Source: Populus alba
Taxonomy: Eukaryota > Streptophyta > Magnoliopsida > Malpighiales > Salicaceae
Length of the DNA stretch: 64,000 bases
Assembly (NCBI RefSeq): GCF_005239225.2
Contig: NC_133301.1
Coordinates: 11,656,318-11,720,317 of the forward strand
Direction: 5' to 3'
Position 1 is the first letter of the stretch. Each line of letters starts with the position of its first letter. The notes below the pieces were generated by a model that saw only the letters and a list, made by a program, of their open reading frames with translations, searched no databases and was not told where the DNA came from. Below are positions 17,781 through 29,240 of the stretch, piece after piece. Position numbers and translations under genes: made by a program.

Positions 17781-18540
17781 GAGGGCGTTTCTCTACGCGG
17801 CTGCGGCTGCGTTTTATTTAAAACGCAGTCTGCAGCCGTTTGGTAATTAAAAAAATCAGTTTAGTGTATATGGGGCCCACTCAATTTTTGCGTTTGAAAC
17901 GCTGAAAAGGAAAAGCAACGAAAACCTGCTTTGTGTGCACTGTAGCGGATAAAAAGTAACGAACAGTGCAAAGTACTGCACTGTTCACCAGTGAATTGCA
18001 CTGTTCATGTGAACAGTGCAATTCACTTGCACTGTTCGCAGGTTTTTTTTTTTTTTTTTTTAAGTTAAAGAGTGTTAATTGTATTAATTTTTTTTAAAAA
18101 AACTAGTTTAAAGAATTAAATTCATTCGCGATGTGAACAATATTTTTTTCTCGAAAAACTAGTATAGAGTGAATTAAATTCACTCGCACAGTAATATTAA
18201 TTTTATATCTGATAATATTTTATCTAAATTTATTACACGCTCAAAAAATTATGAAAAATGTTGTTCTTATCGGATGAATTTTGTACGTAATGGAATTATA
18301 AATAGTTTAATGGAATAATAAAAAATATTTTATATAAAATATTATTTTTTTCATTATGTAATAGGAGTAATTAATTTTACAATATTTAAATTTAAAACCA
18401 TTAATATTAATATATTTTTCAAAAAATTATTTTATAACCTCAATTTCAAAAGCATTCTTAACCAAACACATTAAACTTTTTTTTCTTCAATCTCAACTTC
18501 AACCACAGTTTTAATATGCCAAACAGTGCAACCAGCTCTT
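17781..18540 (-). mobile_element. MITE-like non-autonomous element, copy 1
   Basis: This is one of three related elements in the window (others at 23512-24408 and 29241-29990, which lie in the opposite orientation). Shared marks are TGTTTGG-type ends, a conserved core (here 18265-18340, containing 'tacgtaatggaattataaat') and a hairpin built from CACTGTTCA/TGAACAGTG. The hairpin here is perfect, with 17-bp arms at 17991-18007 and 18010-18026 around a 2-nt loop. There is no ORF for a transposase. The ends suggest PIF/Harbinger or hAT-like mobilisation, but no target-site duplication could be assigned. Confidence 0.6.
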
Positions 18541-18629
18541 GATTGTAAAACCAAGATTGTAAAAATCCTTTCTCCTATATAGGAGACTGCCAAACCACCA
18601 GCCAATCCCTTCAAGATTTTTTTTAAAAC

Positions 18630-18694
<65 letters not shown>
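18630..18694. repeat. (AT)n microsatellite
   Basis: About 65 bases of AT repeat with one interruption near 18651. Confidence 0.95.
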
Positions 18695-18699
<5 letters not shown>

Positions 18700-20118
18700 G
18701 TATAATGTGAATTCTATTAATATTTTTAGAATCGTAGTGGTGAATCTAATGAAAAAAAAAAAAAAAAAAACAAGGCTGGCAGACAATAGTTTTGATAGTG
18801 GAAGTGAATTAGTAGATCGCTAGTCAATTCAATTTGAATAGTTTATTTTATGGTATATAGAATTTTACTAGTTATATGGTATCAGATAAAAAAAAAACTT
18901 AATGAAAAAAATACACAATTGTTGTCAATGTGTTTTCTGACAAAAAAAAAAAAAAATTCATGATTGTAAATTTAAAATTTAAAGTGTATACTTAATAAAA
19001 TTATCCTGATTTCAATGCACCAACAAATATCAACATTACCCTTGCAATTTTTTTTTCCAGGTTAAACTAAAAAAATTGCTTTTTTTTTTTTGTTGTTGTT
19101 CTATGTCATTCATTTGATAAAATCAAAAGCAATTAACACAAAAAAATTTTAAAAATCTTGGAAACTTTAAAATAAAGATAAAAAGGAATATGTGTAATTA
19201 AAATCTTTTTACCTAATTAAATTGTGTGGGTCAACCTAAAAGGCCTTTTCATCTCCTTGCATAGTTTAAATTTCAAAATTAAATTGCATTTAATGATCCA
19301 ATCAATTTGATGAGTCAAACTTTAACTTGGTTGACCTGATCAAAATTAGATTTAACTAACAAAATTATAAACACCATTGTTTTAATTTCTTGTAATAAAT
19401 ATTAACATGATAAAGTTCTAGGTGGACCTGAGTATTTAGGTGGGGCCCACCTAACTAGATTGATCAGGCCAAAACTTTGTTAACTTTTTTATTAAAATAA
19501 ATAAAATGACATTGACCTAACATTTTTTTTTTATGATATTAATAACATTATTTTTTAGAATCTATTTTTTGTTTAGTCAAGATTTAAATAAAAACTTAAC
19601 ACAAAACAAAAAGGTCTAAAAAGACTAAAATGAAAATAAAATAAACTCTTGGTCTAAAAAGTTTGATCCCCAAACAAAAAGAACCAAAAAGAAACTTTGA
19701 CAAAACCCCAAGAAACAATTTAGCAAAAAGTAAGAGGGACCAATTTTCTCTTTTTTATTTGCCTCCTTCAATTTTAATCCTCTAACTTTTAATTGCGAGA
19801 AAATAATAAAATCAAATAAATTTCTTCAAAATTAATAATCAATTCAATAACGAGATGTTTTGTTAAGACTATAATAGTCTTATAGAAAAAAAAAATTACA
19901 AAGACTAATTTCAAATAAGCATAATATTTAAGGATTAAATAAAAAATTAAAATAAGAAAATTTGAAGGATAAAAAAAAAACATAGCACTACTCCGGTAAA
20001 CAATGAGGAGAGCTACAGTAGAACACCAAATCTTTTTGGCTGTTTTTTAATTTTATTTATTATGGTGTACACATAAGAAAACACAAGACTAACCTGTACT
20101 CAACCCAAATAAAAAAGA

Positions 20119-20120
<2 letters not shown>
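18700..20120. other. AT-rich intergenic DNA
   Basis: Poly-A and poly-T tracts and purine-rich strings ('accaaaaagaaac') typical of decayed retroelement sequence. No ORF is worth naming. Confidence 0.5.

Positions 20121-20185
<65 letters not shown>
20121..20185. repeat. (TAA)n microsatellite
   Basis: An uninterrupted run of about 21 TAA units. Confidence 0.97.
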
Positions 20186-20186
<1 letters not shown>

Positions 20187-20489
20187 GTCTCTTTGGTATC
20201 AGCAAACTAAAATGCAGTGGAGGCAGTTCTGAGTTTGCTATGCTGTTGTAGAAAGGGGGAAGAACTTCACAATGCAGGAAGGGATTTATTCGGCGACTTC
20301 AACTTCAGAGAGCAGGAAGGGACTAGGTCACAGATGCTTCTGATCATGAATTTTTACTTTTATTCACAACTTTTCAAATCATAGATTTTTTTTTCCGACC
20401 TTTTTTCTACTTCGGCCTGTCTGATTTTCCATTCTCTCTAATTTTTGCTCTTCCGTGGGATCGGAAACCTGAAAACTATTCCTCCGAGC

Positions 20490-20660
20490 TACTCCCATTT
20501 TAAGTGCCTGCCGGAGATGCCTCGTGCCAGGGAGGAGGGTAATCTTGCTGTAGCTAATCAAGAAATCTGCACCACAATTACCCTCATGAAGGTGGTAACA
20601 AGAGGGCCCAAGGATCGTCTTCACTCTATCAATCAATGTGCTGCAGTGAAGGCAATCAAT
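20490..20660 (-). pseudogene. Possible RNase H-like relic of a non-LTR retrotransposon
   Basis: On the minus strand the frame reads a segment with the order 'CSTLIDRVKTIL' then 'HLHEGNCGADFL'. This is the spacing and wording of the end of plant LINE RNase H domains (family consensus: a short helix, then H..REGN..AD.LA). The expected Arg before EGN is His here. The flanks give no further domain. The frame is open but too short and isolated to be a gene. It could be chance resemblance. Confidence 0.35.
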
Positions 20661-20665
20661 GCGCA

Positions 20666-20800
20666 AATATGTAATCATGCACTGAAATTAGCAAGAACTG
20701 GAAAATAATAATAATTATGGTGATCCTTCTAAATTTTGTAACAAATAGGACATGGAGTTTTTTGTAACAAATATGTAATCATGCACTGAAATTAGCATGG
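20666..20800. repeat. Direct repeat, about 30 bp, 103 bp apart
   Basis: The stretch containing 'tgtaatcatgcactgaaatt' occurs near 20670 and again near 20773, with matching 'ttttgtaacaa' words nearby. It looks like a local duplication after the possible RNase H relic. Confidence 0.75.
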
Positions 20801-20859
20801 ATATGTTTTGGGTATAGGTTCATAGAGTAATTTTGTAACAATTAGGGAATGGAGATTTT

Positions 20860-21360
20860 TTTATAATTAATATGGATGTTTAGATTAGTTTATATGTATT
20901 TTAATTAATTTTATAAATTTTAAAATTAATAATTATATAAATTTTTAATAAGCTTTGAATGGATAATGTATAGAAAGTAAAACTTTGAAGGATGTGTAGA
21001 TATTGATTTTATGGATGGCCGTTGTCTTTTTTTGCCGAAAGCAAACATGGTACTTTAATTAATTAGGACAGCAATACATTTGTAATTAACTAAAAATTAA
21101 GGGCAACAAGACAAAGCTACCCTTCTCAACAGTCGCTCCTGTGCCATCACCTAGTCCTTTTCGACATTTCGCCCTCTGAGCCACGGCCAAATTGTGTCCA
21201 ACTGTATCCATGGAAGAACCATTTGGTTTTTTCATGTGAATATTTGAATTAGTTTATATATATTTTGATTAATTTTATAAATTTTAAAATTAATAATTAT
21301 ATAAATTTTTAATAATTTTAAAAATTTTTGAACTTGTAATTATTGAAAAATAAATTTAAT
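20860..21360. repeat. Two copies of an AT-rich dispersed repeat
   Basis: Positions 20872-20950 and 21238-21316 share a long nearly identical stretch containing 'ttttaaaattaataattata'. A third, more diverged copy lies at 26945-27080. All are non-coding and are probably LTR or MITE fragments. Confidence 0.65.
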
Positions 21361-23256
21361 ATCTAAATAATTGAGCTCCCTTTTAATGTTAGAACCATTT
21401 ATTTATTTATTATATAAAAGAGTTGGCATCTTCAATAGTAAAAACTATTTGAAAGAGCAAAATTATTAATATAGTATTTTAAACCGTGTAATTTAGTTTT
21501 TTTTAATATAATATCTTAATAATTTTCTAAAAAAAAGTGTTTTAACAAGTCATTTTATATAGAAATAAAACTAAAAAATAATAATTTGTGAGGTAAAAAT
21601 ATAGACCAAAACAAATATAATAAGATAATGATTGTTATAATAATTATGATGTTAGTGATAATAATAAAAGTACCAGGTAATTATATCAATAGTGAACAAA
21701 ATTTAATTTCAATGTTTAAGGAGTAAATAATGATATTTTATTAGTTATTTCATTAGCTAACTTTGAAGAAAGAGACAGACATTAAGAAAAAGAAAAATAA
21801 AAATAAAATTCACACTAAAAATGATAGGAATATTTTCACTTAAAATTTTTCTTCGAGTTGTATCTATTCTTTAATTTTTTTTTTTATGGGGATAGGGTGT
21901 CATTACCGGTTTTTATTCTAAAAAATCGAACCAAATCAAAACTGGTCGATTTGAACAGGTTTTGATTTTTTTTAAAAAAATTCAATTTTGTTATTTTCAT
22001 TGAATACCATAAGATTTATATGATGTGTTAAGAATTGAATGTTTTAGACAAAAAAACAACTATCATTTTCTTTAGGTTATGATTTTTTTTCTTGAATAAT
22101 ATTGTTTGGAAAATATTTACAATGAAGTTGATATTTTAAAAATAAAATCGTTGAATTAATTTATTTGTTTTGAAACCTAAAAACTAAGTTATAACCATGC
22201 CCAAGGACTAAAAAACAGTTTTCTCATTTTTCATTATTTATCAATTATCGAAAAACATTTTCCTTGTAAAAAACATATTTAAAAGATGATTGGTTATAAA
22301 AAGAAGCAGTTTTCCTGTATTGTCCACTATCCTCTAGCTTAAATCCTATAAATAGATATAAAAGCCTAACAAGCTTCATGCATCCCCAAAAAAACGCCAC
22401 AAGGTTTGCCAACCCATCTATATGCGACACCTGGCATCCTGGCTGTGACTTTCTACATATCCGTGCCTCTTTTTTTTTTTTTTTAATCATTCATGGTCAT
22501 GGCTGCAAGGGCAATCTTGTCCACCTCCACTTTTCAGCTACACGTGTTTAAATCGAAGCTCACGCATCGCATGACGTTGTAGTTGCCCTCCCTTTTCTGT
22601 TTGTTTTGGTTTCTGCACTCCTCGCTCAGACACGGGTCACCCACGTCGTCATACGCTTCTGTATAGTTATTACAATCTAGTTATTGGATTTGCGTTGACT
22701 CTGTGTCTTTTCTTTTTTAAAGTATGTCATTTTAGGCTTTCAAATTTTTATGTGTTCACTCGATCTATTTTAGACTCGATTTCATCAAGTTGGTTGTGTT
22801 TGACCAAATCATAAATTAAATTAATCGATCAACTAAGTTTAATTAAATTAATTTTATTTAAAACTCAATTTAAGTTAGATTAGCTGTGTTTTGTTTAGAG
22901 ATGTAATGGCTTTTTTTAAAAGATATAATATCCTTTTTAAATACAAATTATATCTTCAAAAACTAAAAAAATATGTTTTTTTACCAAAAAAAACTAAAGT
23001 ATTAATAGACCTTAATCTCATCGTCTCATATAATGAGATGTAGAGTTACACGAATAATTAATTGGTGAAAACTTTGGTGTCCACCTTTAATTATAGTGTC
23101 TTTCACTTAACTGAGAGTGGAGGTAAATGAATGATTAGTAGTGAGAAATTGCATAGAAATAATCATTAGTATAGAAATAAGGTATCTAATTTGCATTGAA
23201 AATGATGTTTGTTTACGTTGTTGACCATTAACTAAAAAAAAAAGTGATACCAGATT

Positions 23257-23297
<41 letters not shown>

Positions 23298-23510
23298 GAA
23301 GAGAATACAATATAAAATATGTTAGTTAATCATTAAAAATATTGTTTGCATGAAAAACGCGGCACATGTTCTGACTTCTCGGAACTCAAAAAGATACATG
23401 TAGAAGCCAAGAGTTTTTTAGGTCAAAATAAGAGGGGAAAAAAGAAGAAGAAAGGGGGTGTGCGGGTCCAGGTGGACTGAACAAAAATATAGTTAGACTA
23501 TAGCTCTGTA
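21360..23510. other. Intergenic, no supportable gene
   Basis: Mostly AT-rich. A CGGTTT-type repeat fragment at 21900-21985 resembles 1985-2085. A less AT-rich island at 22380-22680 carries a 29-codon ORF (22493-22582) that I could not assign. An (AT)n run lies at 23260-23292. Confidence 0.5.
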
Positions 23511-23511
23511 A

Positions 23512-24408
23512 CCTCTGTTTGTTTGCAGGAAAGTGAATTTTTTTTGGAAAGTGAATTCCGGAAAAAATGAATTCCTGAAAAATGAATTCCAAAAAAGTAT
23601 TTTTCGATGTTTGGTAGTGTTATGGAAAATGAACTGGAAAACACTTTCCAGTGTTTGGTTGTATTATGGAAAATGAACTGGAAAATAATTTATTAATGAA
23701 TTAATTTTTTAAAATTTTTTTATCTAATATATATAAAATATTTAATCACTTACAATAAAAAAAATAAAATCTAAAATGTATAATGATGAATTTTTTTTTA
23801 TTAAATCCTATATTCATACATAGCTTATTTTATAAAATATAACTATATATATCATATCATATTATAGAGAAATAAGCTTGTGAAATATTTTTTACTATTC
23901 CATTAAAACCATTTATAATTCCATTACATACAAAATACATCCGATAAAACTATAGTTTTAATAATATTTTTAGCATGTAATAACATTGGATAAAATATTA
24001 AGGTATAAAATTAACTCTAAATTAGTTTTTTTTTTTAAATGTTAAAAAAATAGCACACTTAAAAAAAAAAAAAAAGTTCCCGCAGGCAAATGAACAATGC
24101 AAGAGAATTGCATTGTTCACTATTTTTTAGTGAACAGTGTACGCAATACACTGTTCATGTTAATTGCACTGTTTATTGAACAATGCAATTAACATGAACG
24201 GTTACAAAAAAGCATGAAATGACCCATCTCTGGCCACTGTTTTTATGAAAGGAAACAAACGGAAAGTGTTTTCCTTTATTTTAGAAAGAAAAACACTTTC
24301 CTTTCACAACGTTGTAATTTTTTCATTGACTGAATTCATTTTTCTTTGATTATTTTTCCTTGTTCTCGTCAAACATTGGAAAAGCAGAAATCCTGCAATC
24401 AAACAAGG
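23512..24408 (+). mobile_element. MITE-like non-autonomous element, copy 2
   Basis: Imperfect terminal inverted repeats of about 17 bp (TGTTTGTTTGCAGGA at the left, and its counterpart TTGTTTGATTGCAGGA read from the right) enclose the conserved core (23880-23960, reverse complement of 18265-18340) and a hairpin with 21-bp arms at 24153-24173 and 24179-24199 carrying one mismatch. The left part has short internal repeats of 'ttatggaaaatgaactggaa' (from 23621 and 23665). No transposase ORF is present, and no clear target-site duplication could be assigned. Confidence 0.62.
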
Positions 24409-24852
24409 TCAAGAGAGATTTAAGATGTGTGAGAGAAAAAGGAGGGAGGGAGGAGGACAGAGAGAGGGTAAGTGGGGAAGAAAAGGTCAACGGGTGAAAG
24501 AGTGAGTGCAGGCTTCATTTCACTCTGTATGGGCCATGGCCCAAACCCCGTGGTTAGATTTCTACTTTTACCATCCTACTCGCGATTTTTACATAGGGTT
24601 GCAACGGTTGTTATTAATTTGATACCCCTTTTTATTTCTCGCTGCAACGGTTGTTATTAAAGATATATTAAAATTTACTTTTTATATTAATGTATTGAAA
24701 ATTTAATTTTTAAAAAAAATAATTTAAAATAAAAAAATTAACTTTTTTAAAAGTATTCTTGCCCCGCAAAAGGAAACAATAAGTTTTGCAACCACCGTCA
24801 TCATCTCTCCCTCGAGTCCCCCCAGCTCAAACGGGTCCTACGTCGGCACAGA

Positions 24853-24858
24853 CACGTG
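24853..24858 (+). promoter_or_regulatory. G-box (CACGTG) upstream of the CONSTANS-like gene
   Basis: A perfect CACGTG within 'gacacgtgac', 355 bp before the start codon. G-boxes are bound by bZIP and bHLH factors in light-regulated plant promoters. Function here is inferred only. Confidence 0.5.
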
Positions 24859-24974
24859 ACAGCAACTTCTCACAAAGACTATTAAAATCCTCGAAAAAAC
24901 CCAAACCCGAAACATGTTTTTTGTCTTAACAAATAAAAAAAATGAGAAACCTTTTTACTTGGCTATGAACTCTC

Positions 24975-24980
24975 CACGTG
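24975..24980 (+). promoter_or_regulatory. Second G-box (CACGTG)
   Basis: A second perfect CACGTG, 233 bp before the start codon and 122 bp from the first. Paired G-boxes would suit light or clock control of a CONSTANS-like gene. This is an inference. Confidence 0.5.
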
Positions 24981-25212
24981 CTCTCTTCTTCCTTATCAGC
25001 ACCCAACTTTCCTTTCCTCTGACTAGACTTAAGAAAGATAATAACAATCAACACACCCGCCTCTTTTACTCTTAAAGCCCCCACAAATCCCAAACCACCA
25101 ATTCGATAACTCTCTCTTGCGGGATTTTGGAGAATCAAGAAACACCCCCCCTAAAAAAAAAAAAGTTTTCGGTTTTCCTATTTATTTGATCAGAAACTGG
25201 GAGAGAAAAAAC

Positions 25213-26463
25213 ATGGGAATTGAAGTCGAGAGCTTAAAGAACTTAACCGGAGGATGGAGTGTTGCGGCTAAACGTTGTGACTCGTGCAAAACCGCGGCTG
25301 CAGCGGCGTTTTGCAGGGCCGACTCTGCTTTTTTGTGTCTGAATTGTGATAACAAGATTCACCATAGCCAGGTGAATAGCAAAACCATGTCCCGGCATGA
25401 GCGTGTGTGGATGTGTGAGGTCTGCGAGCAAGCACCAGCTGCGGTTACTTGCAAAGCTGATGCAGCTATTCTTTGTGTCACCTGTGACGCTGACATCCAC
25501 TCTGCTAACCCTCTTGCTCGCCGTCATGAACGAGTCCCAATCGACCCCTTTTATAACTCTGCTGAATCAATTGTTAAGACTTCCACGGCGTTTAATATTC
25601 TAACACCCGGAGAAAATGGCGTGTCTGGATCTGATCAGAACGATGATGGTGTTTCGTGGCTGTTACAGAGTAATCACACAACACATGACCATAATTCAAA
25701 GCTCCGAATCGAGAATCCTGTTGTGAAGACTGGAGACATGTTTTTCTCTGAAATTGATCCGTTTCTTGAATTCGAGTATCAGAATTCCATCAATGCGAGC
25801 TATGAGCAGATTCATGGTGGTGCTGATAGCGTTGTGCCTGTGCAAACCAAACCAGCTCCGCTTCCGGCGATCAATCATGAAAGTTGCTTTGACATTGATT
25901 TCTGTAGATCTAAACTCACTTCTTTCAGCTACTCATCTCAGTCTCTTAGCCACAGCGTAAGTACCAGAACCTGCTTAATTAAGCTCAAAAGAATTATATA
26001 TATATATAAGCGCCTTTGTAACTAAGGTTTCATAATTTGTAGAGATGCTGACAAAGTTTCTTTGATTTTTTTTCAGGTTTCTTCGTCTTCCCTAGACGTT
26101 GGTGTTGTCCCTGATGGGAATTCTATGTCCGACATATCCCATCCTTTCAGCCGAAGCATGAATACTACTACCGATCCAAGCATGCCCCTCTCAGGCTGTA
26201 CTGCGAATCAAGCAGCAACTCAGTTAGCTGGGATTGACCGTGAAGCTAGAGTTTTGCGGTACAGAGAGAAAAGAAAGAACCGAAAGTTCGAAAAGACCAT
26301 ACGGTATGCTTCCCGAAAAGCTTACGCTGAAAGCAGGCCGAGAATCAAAGGCCGATTCGCAAAACGAATCGAAATGGAATCCGATATGGACAACCTATAT
26401 AACTCTCCGAGCTCTGTCCCTTTCATGGCCGATACCCAATACGGTGTCGTTCCCTCTTTTTGA
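25213..26463 (+). CDS. CONSTANS-like B-box/CCT protein (COL3/4/5 group), 2 exons
   Basis: Exons 25213-25956 and 26077-26463 give 376 aa. Two tandem B-box zinc fingers lie at about residues 22-64 ([16 protein letters not shown]) and 68-110 ([36 protein letters not shown]). An acidic and polar middle follows, then a CCT domain at about 303-345 ([20 protein letters not shown]), and the C-terminal YGVVPSF tail. That layout places it in the two-B-box group with Arabidopsis COL3, COL4 and COL5. CCT domains bind NF-Y partners and CORE DNA elements in the nucleus. The single intron lies before the CCT exon. The start is the first ATG in frame. The frame is open further upstream but has no ATG there. 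Oddity: B-box 1 has three extra residues and lacks the usual NKLAS motif before RH. Confidence 0.95.
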
Positions 26464-28540
26464 CCGTGGATTTAGGGAGAGGTTAACTAGCCAGTTAATT
26501 ACTATCTAGAAGATTATGTAATTTTTCAGCTATAATCAATAACGGTAAGGTGGTCTTACCCTCTTTTAATGCTGATTACAGTAATCTGTAAATCTTAGAC
26601 GAATCCTTGAAAGGATCAGTTGAAGTGTAGCCCTTCGTTTTATAGGCAACAATATTAATCACGTTGCAGCTAAGGCTTTTGCTCTTGAAATTTTGCTTTT
26701 CAGGTCAAAAGCCCCATTTATCCATTTTCTTTTTTAAGGGTTTTTGGTTTTGGTCTTCTTGCTAATCTATTGAACTCTTTTTTTTTAACTTTGCTGGGAC
26801 TTCTTCCTTTCTCGAAAAAGATCACGAATCTCTATCTCCAATTGCTCCAAATATTAATTTCCCTTTTCAATCTATTACATTATTTTTTTGTCAGAGCAAA
26901 CAGTAAACTTTTATATTTTTATATTTATTAATATTGGTATTCTAGCTTGAATACGTTAATTAATTTTATAGATTTTAAAATTAATAATTATATATATTTT
27001 TATAATTTCAAGGTTTATATGATTTAAATCAATAATATCTAAATAATAAATTTAAAATCTAATAAGTTAGACTATACTGTTAGAAAATAATATAAATCAT
27101 ATTTTAGAATCTCATCTAAAAGCTTAAGCTTTTAAGTTGAGTAATCCTTTAATATATGTATAAAAATATTTCCTGAACTAGCATACGCAGAAAAACATTT
27201 CTCAAATTGCGCTTTAACATGCTAAACAAATTTTTAGCAGTAAAATTATTGTCGAAAGTATGAATTTTTGTTGTTGTTGTCATGTGAGATATACTTGACA
27301 ATAAATTATATTTATTTGATCTAGCATGCGTGGTATATGCGTTATGAAAGTGTTAAAATTTGATTGTTGGTGTGCATTACACGCACACAATTTGTAGATG
27401 ATGCATGGCTCACCGTAACCTTTAAAAGTAATTTTTTTTTTATTTTTTTTTTAATTTCATCTCATCAATATCTTTACAATAATATTATAGACAATTAGTA
27501 ATAATAATAATAATAATAATTTCTCCGTGGCTTTAATCTCTTATTCTTTCTTTTTTTCTCTCTTTCCTATTGGGCTATATTGTGTTGTCTTATTTCTTTT
27601 ACTTTCCATCTCTACTCAAACTCTTATTTGGTCCCTCAATTTACATATAATCTTAATTTTAGTTCTATTATTAAGATTACTTCATGAATTAAACTTAGTT
27701 TTTTTTTAAGTTGGACAAAAATTAACTATTGTTCTAGCAATTGCATTAAAAAATAAATATTAAATTTGATTACTTTTTCACAAAAATAATGACTGGAATT
27801 ATCATAATAAAAATATAAAAATTGAGGGACCAAATAAAAATATAACCTAATAAAAAAATTAATTTTTTTTAGTATATCTCCACAAATCGTCGAAATATGC
27901 ATTATTAAAACAACACCTCTCCAAAAACCGTTTTGAAGAATAACATAATCCAATTTTTTTTGAAAAATTAATACATTTTAGTGGGTTGCCCAATCCAGTA
28001 GATTGTGTTATTTGTAAGTTGAAACGAAGCTAACAATTTTTTTTAATATAATTTTTTTAAAAAAAACCACCATCATTGTATTCTCAATAATATTTCATTT
28101 AAATTTTAATAGGATTCCTTAACTTATGAAGTTAATTGAAAATTATGAAAATTATATATAAAATTATTAATGAAAATGATTAGTGACGAACTTTTTAAAA
28201 TTCAATAAAATTCTTAGCGCAATCTGATGGTTAACCCATCCCAAAACTTTTTGGAAGTATACTAGTTTCCAAAACTCTTTTTTTTTTTTCTTTTTTTTTG
28301 TGAGAGGTGCTAGTTCTTCGGAAATAAAACATATTATTGCTAATTAGTAGTTCTGTATGAATTTGACAGACCGAGAAAGAAAAGGACTTTCCCGGACTGA
28401 AATATGGGAGTTTTCGCGTTTCAGGAGGCATGGCAGCCAGACAGGCTGTGACAGGAAAGGGCAAATCAGGGCATTCAACACCTATCTTTGACCAGATGTT
28501 TCACAACTGCCTTCTCCATCTAAAGAGAAATTCGCCTTTC
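26464..28540. other. Intergenic downstream of the CONSTANS-like gene
   Basis: The first 200 bp probably holds the 3' UTR. Beyond it are a dispersed AT repeat (26945-27080), a (TAA)n stretch near 27500-27520 and AT-rich filler. A GC-balanced island at 28290-28550 has no recognisable coding content on either strand. Confidence 0.5.
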
Positions 28541-28546
28541 CTAGAG

Positions 28547-28770
28547 CTTGTCTGGCAGTATAATTATAATTATTTTTTAAATAATTTTTTATATTAAAAT
28601 ATATATTAATGATATTTTTTAATTTGTTAAAAATTATTTTTGACATCAGCACATCAAAATAATTTGAAAATACTAAAAGTATATTAATTTGAAGTTAATA
28701 AAAAAATAAAAAAATTTCAAATTTTTTCAAAAACGTTTTTGAAATACAGAAACAAACAGGCTTTTACCGT
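28547..28770. mobile_element. Short AT-rich MITE, near-complete copy
   Basis: The element begins 'agcttgtctggcagta' and ends 'tacagaaacaaacaggctt', which are imperfect inverted repeats of each other. The interior has the characteristic order 'attatttttgacatcagcac', 'atcaaaataatttgaaaa' and 'gttttt.aaatacag'. Related pieces lie at about 28790-28890, 29035-29190, 34015-34185 and 48655-48845. No protein is encoded. Confidence 0.6.
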
Positions 28771-29240
28771 AAAAATGTTTGTACTAATGACTTTTCAGCA
28801 TATTTCAGTTATTTTGATGTATTTATGTTAAAAATATTTTTTAAAAGATATTCTTTTTATTTTAATATATTTCTAAATAAATAAATATTTTAAATTATTA
28901 TTATTGACACAATTCCGAGCACATTCAGCCAATAGAGAGGCAAGATACATTAGAAAAGCCATCCCACACGACGCTTCACCGTATATTTATGCTCAATATG
29001 AAATAAAAATGAGTATTTAAATGAGGTGGTTAGGAGTTTAGTAATGTTATTTTTTTTATTTAGAAATATTTTTAAATAATATTTTTTTATTTTTAAAAAA
29101 TTATTTTTTATACAATACATCATAATAATATAAATATATATAAAAAAATTAATTTCAAATAAAATTTTAAAAATTATTGTTTGTAACGTAATTTCAAATG
29201 GCCATTTTTTTTCTTGTTTGAACGGTCGACAATAGACTTT

